Assembly (NCBI GenBank): GCA_934692455.1
Contig: CAKUTY010000114.1
Span: 1-5,049, forward strand
DNA from: an uncultured Erysipelotrichaceae bacterium
GTDB lineage: Bacteria; Bacillota_I; Bacilli_A; Erysipelotrichales; Erysipelotrichaceae
DNA: 5,049 nt
Reading direction: 5' to 3'
Below are positions 1 through 5,049 of the stretch, in pieces. The notes below the pieces were generated by a model. It made no database searches and was not told the DNA's origin. It saw only the letters and a list, made by a program, of their open reading frames with translations. How positions within the stretch are numbered: the first letter of the stretch is position 1; the number at the start of each line of letters is the position of its first letter. The position numbers and the translations under genes were made by a program.

Positions 1-162
1 AACAATGTAAAAATTATTATTAATACTAAATCAAAAATGAGTTCTTTAGAATAACCTTTAACACTAAAATCATTCAATAAAATTACACCAACAATAATTG
101 AATAAGCAAATATAGAGAATCTTGTCTCATCGCTAGTTAAGAATGAACAGTAGTTTTTTCAT
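1..162 (-). pseudogene. Frameshifted 5' part of a small membrane protein gene, cut by window edge
   Basis: On the minus strand an ATG at 162-160 follows a GGAG site (173-176, 10 bases upstream) and starts MKKLLFILN, then stops at 135-133. Losing one base after codon 7 would join this start to a second frame that stays open from 158 to the window edge. That frame reads LTSDETRFSIFAYS and continues with two hydrophobic stretches: roughly SIFAYSIIVGVILL, then, after a short polar loop, LIFDLVLIIIFTL. The joined product would look like a normal small membrane protein N-terminus. No family is recognised. Seen: the site, the start, the frame break and the hydrophobic pattern. Inferred: that the two frames were once one gene. 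A chance hydrophobic frame in AT-rich DNA is the alternative. Confidence 0.33.
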
Positions 163-329
163 ATTATCTTATCTCCACACGTAAGTATCAATATTTTTTC
201 ATGTGTTCCTCCATTAAAACATTCTTAGTCGTCTTCACAAATACACTATCAAAGTCTTTCGAGTATACTTTCTTCTTTTAAAATAAAGATAATTTTATAC
301 GTACAAAACACATTTGAGTGTGTTAGCAA

Positions 330-493
330 TTTAATTGTCTAAGAGAATAACTTAAATAATTATGATTATATGTATTACATTCTATTAGTTGATAAGATTT
401 TTAATCAATAATTCTATTAGATAAACAAAACATCTAAAAACACTATGAATATTTATGTTTAATATAAATATCAATTTTCTTTAGACAATTAAA
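330..493. repeat. 13-base perfect inverted repeat, arms 330-342 and 481-493
   Basis: TTTAATTGTCTAA at 330-342 is the exact reverse complement of TTAGACAATTAAA at 481-493, enclosing 138 bases. The TTAGACAA core recurs at 563-570. The arms do not extend outwards, no target-site duplication flanks them, and no transposase lies between them, so a mobile element is not supported. Shared regulatory sequence or a relic is possible. In DNA this AT-rich, chance is not fully excluded. Confidence 0.35.
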
Positions 494-511
494 GATGTAG
501 CTACATAAATA

Positions 512-529
512 AGTTAGCATATACTAACT
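512..529. promoter_or_regulatory. Operator-like palindrome, copy 1
   Basis: AGTTAGCATATACTAACT is an 18-base palindrome with 8 of 9 base pairs matching (518/523 is the mismatch). Its half-sites GTTAGCA and ATACTAAC recur at 1061-1077 with one base more in the centre. Size and symmetry fit a dimeric repressor such as a MarR- or TetR-type protein, but no regulator gene is in the window. A perfect 12-base palindrome, ATGTAGCTACAT, lies just left at 495-506. Confidence 0.4.
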
Positions 530-568
530 GATAAAGCAAGTTGGCATTATAAGTTACTACAATTAGAC

Positions 569-607
569 AAAAAAGCCACTTACATTAATGGGTAAAAAGT
601 AAGCGGC
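569..607 (-). terminator. Rho-independent terminator, minus strand
   Basis: Read on the minus strand, GCCGCTTAC (607-599) pairs with GTAAGTGGC (583-575). This is a 9-bp stem with one G-U pair and a 15-base loop, followed at once by six T (574-569). This is the best terminator in the window. It lacks a T-run on the plus strand, so it acts in the minus direction. It lies about 190 bases beyond the first terminator at 788-836 and so implies a separate transcript, or a backup stop for readthrough. Confidence 0.7.
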
Positions 608-700
608 AATGCTTCTAATGAAAAATATAAGATGACAATTAAACTTTTAAAGATTTGCAGTCGCACATTTTAGAATTAACCAAAAAAATTAGAAGCAATG
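569..700 (-). ncRNA. Candidate small structured RNA ending in a terminator
   Basis: On the minus strand CATTGCTTCTAAT (700-688) can pair with ATTAGAAGCATTG (619-607) in 12 of 13 positions, closing a 68-base loop. This long helix abuts the terminator hairpin and shares only base 607 with it. A TATAAT -10 sequence lies at 708-703, but there is no good -35 at the right distance, and a start there would trim the first arm. No protein is readable across the segment and no known RNA family is recognised. Seen: the pairing and the terminator. Inferred: that it is a transcript of its own. Confidence 0.25.
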
Positions 701-787
701 TAATTATATCTTGTTTTAGTGTTCAAGCCCTTGATATTGACCATAATAAAAGATACAGCTCAATCAAATCGTATAGAAAGGATACTT

Positions 788-836
788 AAAAGAAAAGAGG
801 TTAATACAATGAATGAAGCAAGATAATCAACCTCTT
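788..836 (-). terminator. Probable Rho-independent terminator, minus strand
   Basis: On the minus strand AAGAGGTT (836-829) pairs with AACCTCTT (802-795), an 8-bp perfect stem with a long 26-base loop. A T-rich tract, TTTTCTTTT, runs on to 788. It sits at the 3' end of the broken small gene (stop at 803-801) and is the first convincing stop signal downstream of the peptidase operon. The loop is longer than usual, which lowers confidence. Confidence 0.5.
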
Positions 837-975
837 ATTTCGGATATTTACTCTTTTGTTTACTTTCGAGTTTTCATATTCAAAATTTTGAATCATCAAA
901 AAATGCTTTTGTTTAGTTTGGAGTTGTAAATTGATAATGAGATAAAGTATATAATTCGTCTTTGTTATTTGCCAT
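801..975 (-). pseudogene. Broken small gene of about 57 codons, or a 20-codon ORF
   Basis: The ATG at 975-973 has a perfect AAGGAGG site 10 bases upstream and opens a frame reading MANNKDELYTLSHY. This frame ends after 20 codons at a TAA (915-913). The same frame continues TKAFFDDSKF. One extra T in the AAAATTTT run at 882-889 then ends it; skipping that base gives EYENSKVNKRVNIRNK and on to a stop at 803-801, inside a terminator. Restoring one codon (TAA from CAA) and one base would therefore give a hydrophilic, charged protein of about 57 residues with start signal and terminator in the right places. No family is recognised. The 20-residue product alone could also be real. A weak hairpin (1004-1025) lies in the leader. 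Confidence 0.38.
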
Positions 976-985
976 AATTATATTG

Positions 986-992
986 CCTCCTT
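986..992 (-). promoter_or_regulatory. Consensus Shine-Dalgarno site of the small gene
   Basis: AAGGAGG on the minus strand lies 10 bases before the ATG at 975-973. It is the strongest ribosome binding site in the window and the main reason for treating the short frame at 801-975 as a real or former gene. The operon genes to the right use GGTG-type sites instead. Confidence 0.55.
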
Positions 993-1028
993 ATTTATAA
1001 TTACTTGTAGTTTGCAGACCACAAAATA

Positions 1029-1057
1029 ATTATAGAAAGGGTTTTATTTGACAATAA
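1029..1057 (-). promoter_or_regulatory. Possible promoter for the small gene
   Basis: A perfect TATAAT -10 (1034-1029) reads on the minus strand towards the small gene. At 17 bases spacing the -35 is only TTATTG (1057-1052). The better TTGTCA (1054-1049) sits 14 bases away, too close. The palindrome at 1061-1077 lies just upstream, where a regulator could act. On the opposite strand TTGACA (1048-1053) and TACTAA (1071-1076) are 17 bases apart, but would transcribe antisense to the flavin protein gene. Confidence 0.28.
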
Positions 1058-1060
1058 AAT

Positions 1061-1077
1061 GTTAGCACAATACTAAC
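1061..1077. promoter_or_regulatory. Operator-like palindrome, copy 2, over the operon's last stop codon
   Basis: GTTAGCACAATACTAAC repeats the half-sites of the palindrome at 512-529 with one extra central base. It covers the stop codon of the flavin protein gene (1075-1073). As minus-strand RNA it folds into a short hairpin (5 pairs plus a G-U and an A-U pair, 3-base loop) followed by ATTTTATT, so it could also be a weak terminator. The match to copy 1 favours a DNA-binding site. Confidence 0.4.
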
Positions 1078-1555
1078 CTTTTATAATTCTCTTAACCTCA
1101 CAAACATACATATCATGATAATCTCTTTCAGGATACTGTCTATCAATGATTTCCTTATCCAAGAAACAAGACTCATCGATAGTTTGACGATATAGCACTT
1201 TTAATTCAAATGTTAAAGTAGCTTGTTTATAAGTCTTAACACCATCAATCTCAATGACATCAAGACCACTTTTCTTAATCTTATCCTTATCATTGTAGGC
1301 AGATAAAGTTCCTAGCAATGCTAGTTCTTTTTTGTATTCACCGCCAAAGAAAGATAAAGATAATTTTGAATTCTCAGTATCAATCAGCTTCTTAGTATAA
1401 CGTTGTGGCCTAACATAAATAGTCACCACATTCTTACCCCACAAGAAACCCATAGTACCCCAATTGGCAGTCATCGAATTAAATTCCTTGCCATCATCAC
1501 AGTTAATCAACATCCACTCTTTACCAATCACAGTAAAGGGATCTAATTTAATCAT
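1073..1555 (-). CDS. Flavin reductase-like FMN-binding protein
   Basis: The 160-residue protein fits the single-domain flavin reductase-like (split-barrel, FMN-binding) family, usually about 160-170 residues, so it is complete. The family signature is at residues 27-52: SMTANWGTMGFLWG, then VTIYVRPQRYT, the segment that contacts the FMN phosphate and ring. A conserved-looking YHDMYVCEV strand is near the C-terminus. There is no signal peptide or membrane segment, so it should be cytoplasmic. Members bind FMN and either reduce flavin with NAD(P)H or act on unknown substrates; which applies cannot be read here. The start codon overlaps the S10 stop by 4 bases (ATGA), with GGGGTGAGG 7 bases upstream, so it is probably coupled to S10 translation. 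It is the last gene of the operon. Family assignment is confident; the physiological role is unknown. Confidence 0.85.
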   Translation of the reverse strand: MIKLDPFTVIGKEWMLINCDDGKEFNSMTANWGTMGFLWGKNVVTIYVRPQRYTKKLIDTENSKLSLSFFGGEYKKELALLGTLSAYNDKDKIKKSGLDVIEIDGVKTYKQATLTFELKVLYRQTIDESCFLDKEIIDRQYPERDYHDMYVCEVKRIIKG

Positions 1556-3006
1556 TTTATTTCCTCACCCCTTATAAACTTACTAATATCTTGTGCTAAT
1601 TCTTTAGTATTCTCTTCTGAAATATAAATCATATGACCTGACTTATAAGGTTTCATAAAGACACGACTATGATCCAAACCAGCATGATCAATTGTGTAAT
1701 AAACCATGCCAATCTCAGTACAATCATCATACCAACCATTCGCAAAGAACACACGCATTCCTCTTGAACCATTCATAGCTTCTCTTAAACGATAAGAAGT
1801 ATTGCCACCCTTTTCTTCAGTATTCCACTTATAAGTACCATCACCCCAGAAATTTCTAAAAGTTAAATATTGTCTATCCATCTTAACATTTAACGAAGGC
1901 AAAATAGTACCATTTAAAGCAGCATAGAAGAAACCATCATATCTTTGAGCAGTAGCATCACCACCCTCTTGCTTTTCAATCTCTTCCGCAAAAGGCACAA
2001 CCAATGGTCTAGTTAAACGACCATCATATCTACTAACAGATAAACCTTTATCTTTAACAACCTCTAATCTAAAACCCTTTTCATCAATCTTTAAAGCATG
2101 CATCTCTAAATAATGTCTAGAAACACCTGTATAGTACATAAGCTTTTGGATGATTATTTCTCTTTCTTCACCCTTTAGTGCTTCACCCTTATATAAAGCT
2201 AATAGATAATCATTATCCGCAAACTTCTTTGCCTCTAAGGCAAATTCATCAACACTTTGATTACTTGGATGATTATGATACCAGTTAATAGCTGCGTATG
2301 TAGGGAAATATAAAACTGAACTTTCTACTTCTACACCTTCATTGAAGTACTTGCCAACAGTAACCGTATTACCAATTAAAATCAAACCATCAAACTTAAT
2401 ACCATAGCCTCTTTTAGCACCCATGCCACCACATGAGATACCAGCTGCAACTGCACACCTTGTACAACCATAGCTTTCTCCAGCTAAATACTTTGGTGAA
2501 TTAAAACGATTATACTTTCTTAACCACTTTTCAATAAAAGTTAATAAAGCCTCTGCGTCTTCCTCAATCCCAAAGAAATCCTTAGCATGACTATCATCAA
2601 GTAATACACCAAAACCGGTACCAACAGGATCAATCACTACAATATCAGCCTCATCTAATAGGCAATCAGGATTATCAATAACCTCATATGGTGGAAGAGA
2701 AGTTTCTCTATTTACTTCTTCATACTTAATACGCTTAGCACCAAAGAAACCAGCATGCACATACATGGAACTAGAACCAGGTCCTCCATTAAACGCAAAA
2801 ATAACAGGTCTATTAGTTGTATCTACATCATCTCTAAAATAAGAATAAGAGAATATAGATGCGATAGGATTGCCATTCTCATAAAAAACATTATCTTCAC
2901 ATATAGTGTGATACTTTATTTCAACTCCCTTTAAAGTAACACTACCATTTGAAGTAAAACACTTTGGCTCAAAAGTCTTTTGATCAAAATTCTCAGTATT
3001 ATACAT
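1552..3006 (-). CDS. Serine carboxypeptidase, peptidase family S10
   Basis: The 484-residue protein is an alpha/beta-hydrolase that removes C-terminal amino acids from peptides. Visible S10 marks, in order: FAFNGGPGSSS (70-80; N73-G75 form the oxyanion region), VIDPVGTGFG (124-133), the long helix before the nucleophile, and GESYG with catalytic Ser178. Asp427 in NGWYDD and His458 in KSGHM complete the triad. Residues about 215-375 form the variable cap. The length is normal for the family. The N-terminus (MYNTENFDQKTF) is polar with no signal peptide, unlike many S10 enzymes, so a cytoplasmic site is likely. Three cysteines (181, 184, 192) cluster just after the nucleophile. The gene begins 11 bases after the M24 stop, with AAGGTGA just upstream, and overlaps the flavin protein gene at its end. 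Substrate preference cannot be read from the sequence. Confidence 0.93.
   Translation of the reverse strand: MYNTENFDQKTFEPKCFTSNGSVTLKGVEIKYHTICEDNVFYENGNPIASIFSYSYFRDDVDTTNRPVIFAFNGGPGSSSMYVHAGFFGAKRIKYEEVNRETSLPPYEVIDNPDCLLDEADIVVIDPVGTGFGVLLDDSHAKDFFGIEEDAEALLTFIEKWLRKYNRFNSPKYLAGESYGCTRCAVAAGISCGGMGAKRGYGIKFDGLILIGNTVTVGKYFNEGVEVESSVLYFPTYAAINWYHNHPSNQSVDEFALEAKKFADNDYLLALYKGEALKGEEREIIIQKLMYYTGVSRHYLEMHALKIDEKGFRLEVVKDKGLSVSRYDGRLTRPLVVPFAEEIEKQEGGDATAQRYDGFFYAALNGTILPSLNVKMDRQYLTFRNFWGDGTYKWNTEEKGGNTSYRLREAMNGSRGMRVFFANGWYDDCTEIGMVYYTIDHAGLDHSRVFMKPYKSGHMIYISEENTKELAQDISKFIRGEEIK
1563..1571 (-). promoter_or_regulatory. Ribosome binding site of the flavin protein gene
   Basis: GGGGTGAGG, 7 bases before the ATG at 1555-1553, lies inside the last S10 codons. 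With the ATGA overlap it supports translational coupling and fixes the chosen start. Confidence 0.6.
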
Positions 3007-3010
3007 GATG

Positions 3011-3017
3011 TCACCTT
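3011..3017 (-). promoter_or_regulatory. Ribosome binding site of the S10 gene
   Basis: AAGGTGA fills most of the 11-base gap between the M24 stop (3020-3018) and the S10 ATG (3006-3004). No room is left for a promoter or terminator, so both genes share one transcript. Confidence 0.65.
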
Positions 3018-4154
3018 CTATAATTCTATCTCAAACAAATCCCTAGGGAAATTAGTTAAAAACTTAGCTCCATCTTCAGTCACAAGAATCATATCCTCAA
3101 CTCTCATATAACCCTCATTCTTAAAGAACATCTTAGGCTCAGAACAGAAAATCATACCAGGTTGTAAAACTAACTCATCACCTGGAACAAGGAAAGGAAG
3201 TTCATGAACTTCACTACCAATATGATGACCATTACCACCAGTCTCATCCTTTTTAAATCTTAGATAATCATAATAACCAAGCTCTTCAACCTTATCACAG
3301 ATAAAACCATATAATTCACCAAACTTAGTAACACCAGGCACAATCTTACTTAACATATAAGTCTCACCAGCTTGTAAGGCTTCATAGCCCTTCTTTACTA
3401 GTTCCGGAGCCCTACCTACATAAACCGTTCTACCCCAATCACTACAGTAACCTCTATCCATATAACCAATATCAAAGGCAATCATCGTACCCTCTACTAG
3501 TTTTCTATCATTCTCAAAAGGTTCAATGCTTTGTGCATTCTCAGTATTTCTAGTTTTAAAACCACAAGTTGGAGGAAAAGACAAATCAGCCATACCATTT
3601 TGAAGTCCATAGTCAACAATCATTCTTTCAGCCTCAAACATTGTCATACCAGGTTTTAGATGCTTACAAACATACATCACCGCATCATCTGTAAACTTAC
3701 CAAGTTTAGTCATCAAAGCAATCTCTTTCTCATCCTTGATTCTTCTTAAATCATAGAAGATATCCTCAACCTCAATTAACTTAACCTTTAAAGTCTTTCT
3801 AAACCAAGACTCACAATCTCTGCCAATGCCAATCTTCTTGCCATCAATTATCTTTGTAAGCTCATCTTCAAATTGGTCCATATAAGAAACAACCACATCA
3901 TTTAAAGTAGTATCAAAATGTTCCTTTAATAAAGGAGTTGTCAATATTGTAGACCTACCCTCCTTATTTAAATAAACCATAGCCTCAGGAATAATCCTTG
4001 CTCCTGCAACTGGTTCATCCAAATTAAAACAATATCTTTGCCAAAAATATGAATTAGACTCTACCACATATTGAAAGTTAGCACCAGAGGCAAACAACAA
4101 GCCATCTAAACCACTCTCATTTAATTTCTTAAGTATCTTTTCTCTTCTATTCAT
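3018..4154 (-). CDS. M24 family metallopeptidase (Xaa-Pro aminopeptidase/prolidase-like)
   Basis: This complete 378-residue protein has an N-terminal creatinase-type domain (about 1-135) and a C-terminal pita-bread M24 domain (about 143-370). All five dinuclear metal ligands are present: Asp228 (AFDIGY), Asp239 (CSDWGRT), His310 (GHHIG), Glu339 (SEPKM) and Glu353 (MRVED). The second pocket histidine, His317 in VHE, is also kept. The residue equivalent to His243 of E. coli aminopeptidase P, 17 residues before the first metal Asp, is Glu211 instead. Family members cleave bonds next to proline, but this change makes the exact substrate uncertain. There is no signal peptide, so it should be cytoplasmic. 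The start overlaps the preceding paralogue's stop by one base (TAATG) with GAGGTG 5 bases upstream, so it is probably coupled. The two M24 proteins are roughly half identical by eye and arose by tandem duplication. Confidence 0.92.
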   Translation of the reverse strand: MNRREKILKKLNESGLDGLLFASGANFQYVVESNSYFWQRYCFNLDEPVAGARIIPEAMVYLNKEGRSTILTTPLLKEHFDTTLNDVVVSYMDQFEDELTKIIDGKKIGIGRDCESWFRKTLKVKLIEVEDIFYDLRRIKDEKEIALMTKLGKFTDDAVMYVCKHLKPGMTMFEAERMIVDYGLQNGMADLSFPPTCGFKTRNTENAQSIEPFENDRKLVEGTMIAFDIGYMDRGYCSDWGRTVYVGRAPELVKKGYEALQAGETYMLSKIVPGVTKFGELYGFICDKVEELGYYDYLRFKKDETGGNGHHIGSEVHELPFLVPGDELVLQPGMIFCSEPKMFFKNEGYMRVEDMILVTEDGAKFLTNFPRDLFEIEL

Positions 4155-5049
4155 TATTTCACCTCAATCTCAAACAAGTCTCTAGGGAACTTAGTCAATA
4201 TCTCAGCTCCATCTTCTGTTATCAAAACAATATCTTCAACACGCATGTACATTTCATTAGGAAACCACATCTTAGGCTCAACCGCAAAAGTCATCCCTGG
4301 TTTAATCACAAAATCAAAATCCTTATTAACCATAGGAAACTCATGACAATCAATACCAATCTGATGACCCAACATTTGAACATCCTTATAACGTAAATAA
4401 TCAAGCATGCCTAGTTCATCAACCTTCTTCATTACAAGACCATATAATTCATTAATATTGGTCTTATAAGGAACAATCTGACTAGCCATATATTCGATTG
4501 ATTTATTTAATGCCTCATAGCCCTTCTTACAAATATCAGGTGCCTTACCTACATAAACACTTCTACCCCAGTCACTACAATAACCCTTATTCATATAACC
4601 GACATCAAAGGCAATACCAGTTTGAGGCTTTAATTTCCATTCACGATCATAGTACTCCACATCTTCAGTTGTGATAGTATTCTGGGTCTTAAAACCAACC
4701 GTTGGTGGAAAAGAGAAATCAGATACACCATGGTCATAACCATACTTAACTAAAAGATTTTCAGCCTCCCTTTGAGACATGCCCATCTTTAGATTATTCA
4801 CAACATACATTACCGCATCATCAGTAAACTCACACAATTCTCTTAGCGTCTTAATCTCATCTTCTTCCTTAAAACATCTAATATCATTTAATAGGTTTTC
4901 GCCATCTACAATCTCAATATCCTTATTGATATTTTTTAATATTTCACTAATAAATTTACTACAAGATACAGAAACACCAATTCGTTTTTCTTTAATAAAA
5001 GGAGCCAAAGCATCCTCAAATTGGTCCATATAGGAACAAGTCACATGAC
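4154..5049 (-). CDS. M24 family metallopeptidase, tandem paralogue, 5' end cut by window
   Basis: The reading frame is open to the window's right edge; its first visible residues (HVTCSYMDQFED) align with about residue 88 onwards of the downstream M24 protein. Roughly 85-90 N-terminal residues are therefore missing and the true start lies outside. The GTG at 5044-5042 is internal, not a start. The pita-bread domain is complete. Counting that Val as 1, the metal ligands are Asp147, Asp158, His227 (GHQIG), Glu256 (VEPKM) and Glu270 (MRVED), and the pocket His234 is kept. Glu130 replaces the other pocket histidine, exactly as in the paralogue. Both proteins end in the same FPRDLFEIE. It is the first gene seen of the operon; the promoter must lie to the right of the window. 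Probable role: a cytoplasmic peptidase acting on N-terminal or dipeptide substrates. Confidence 0.9.
   Translation of the reverse strand, partial: HVTCSYMDQFEDALAPFIKEKRIGVSVSCSKFISEILKNINKDIEIVDGENLLNDIRCFKEEDEIKTLRELCEFTDDAVMYVVNNLKMGMSQREAENLLVKYGYDHGVSDFSFPPTVGFKTQNTITTEDVEYYDREWKLKPQTGIAFDVGYMNKGYCSDWGRSVYVGKAPDICKKGYEALNKSIEYMASQIVPYKTNINELYGLVMKKVDELGMLDYLRYKDVQMLGHQIGIDCHEFPMVNKDFDFVIKPGMTFAVEPKMWFPNEMYMRVEDIVLITEDGAEILTKFPRDLFEIEVK
4160..4165 (-). promoter_or_regulatory. Ribosome binding site of the second M24 gene
   Basis: GAGGTG lies 5 bases before the ATG at 4154-4152, inside the last codons of the upstream paralogue. With the TAATG overlap this favours termination-reinitiation and supports this start. 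Confidence 0.6.

Larger units (their letters stand above)
163..568. other. AT-rich intergenic stretch without a supported gene
   Basis: No frame on either strand gives a gene with a plausible start, ribosome binding site and length. The longest coding-like scrap is a 27-codon minus-strand frame at about 285-200 reading KKKVYSKDFDSVFV, which ends at a stop just after a MEEHMKKY segment and has no good start. It may be debris from the same decay that affected the gene at 1-162. The stretch also contains short repeats and palindromes listed separately. Confidence 0.5.

Noticed and set aside
415..435. Hairpin TTAGAT/ATCTAA as a terminator
   Set aside because: The stem is only 6 AT-rich pairs and neither strand has a T-run after it.
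330..493. Miniature inverted-repeat mobile element
   Set aside because: The arms do not extend, no target-site duplication is visible, and only one copy is in the window.
495..506. Perfect palindrome ATGTAGCTACAT as an operator
   Set aside because: A 12-base palindrome is expected by chance at about this frequency and it is not repeated in the window. Only noted beside the better palindrome.
600..790. Transposase remnant
   Set aside because: All six frames are broken into short pieces with no recognisable transposase motif.
1048..1076. Plus-strand promoter TTGACA-17-TACTAA
   Set aside because: The -35 is perfect but the -10 matches 3 of 6, and the transcript would only run antisense into the operon. 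Kept as a remark, not a feature.
4779..5033. 84-codon plus-strand open frame
   Set aside because: It lies wholly antisense to the M24 gene, whose metal-binding motifs prove the minus strand is coding. The frame has low-complexity Ser/Ile/Leu composition typical of a shadow, and no ribosome binding site of note.
5042..5044. GTG as start codon of the first M24 gene
   Set aside because: The frame continues to the window edge, and alignment with the downstream paralogue shows this point is about 90 residues into the protein.

Overview
The window looks like a piece of a low-GC Bacillota chromosome. It is strongly AT-rich, ribosome binding sites are clear, and the genes are packed in one orientation. 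TGA is used as a stop (end of the S10 peptidase gene) and tryptophan is TGG, so this is not the Mycoplasma code. A gut-associated Erysipelotrichia- or Clostridia-like host is a reasonable guess, but no marker here fixes the taxon.

Right part (1073-5049, minus strand): a tightly packed operon read from right to left. It holds an M24 metallopeptidase cut by the window edge, a second M24 paralogue, a serine carboxypeptidase of family S10, and a small flavin-reductase-like FMN protein. The junctions are a 1-base stop/start overlap (TAATG), an 11-base gap, and a 4-base ATGA overlap. Each of the three visible junctions has a GGTG-type Shine-Dalgarno sequence, so translation is probably coupled. No signal peptide is visible on the S10 protein or on the complete M24 protein, which suggests a cytoplasmic peptide-degrading set: M24 enzymes trimming N-terminal or dipeptide bonds, often next to proline, and S10 trimming C-terminal residues. 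The role of the flavin protein in this set is not evident.

Left part (1-1072): very AT-rich with no intact gene of normal size. It holds two minus-strand gene remnants: a small gene with a perfect AAGGAGG site but an early stop and a frameshift (801-975), and the frameshifted start of a membrane protein running off the left edge (1-162). It also holds two minus-strand Rho-independent terminators (788-836 and 569-607) and a possible small structured RNA ending in the second one. Two nearly identical palindromes (512-529 and 1061-1077) look like binding sites for one regulator.

The most unusual protein-level signal is that both M24 paralogues keep all five metal ligands but carry Glu where E. 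coli aminopeptidase P has its substrate-pocket His243.
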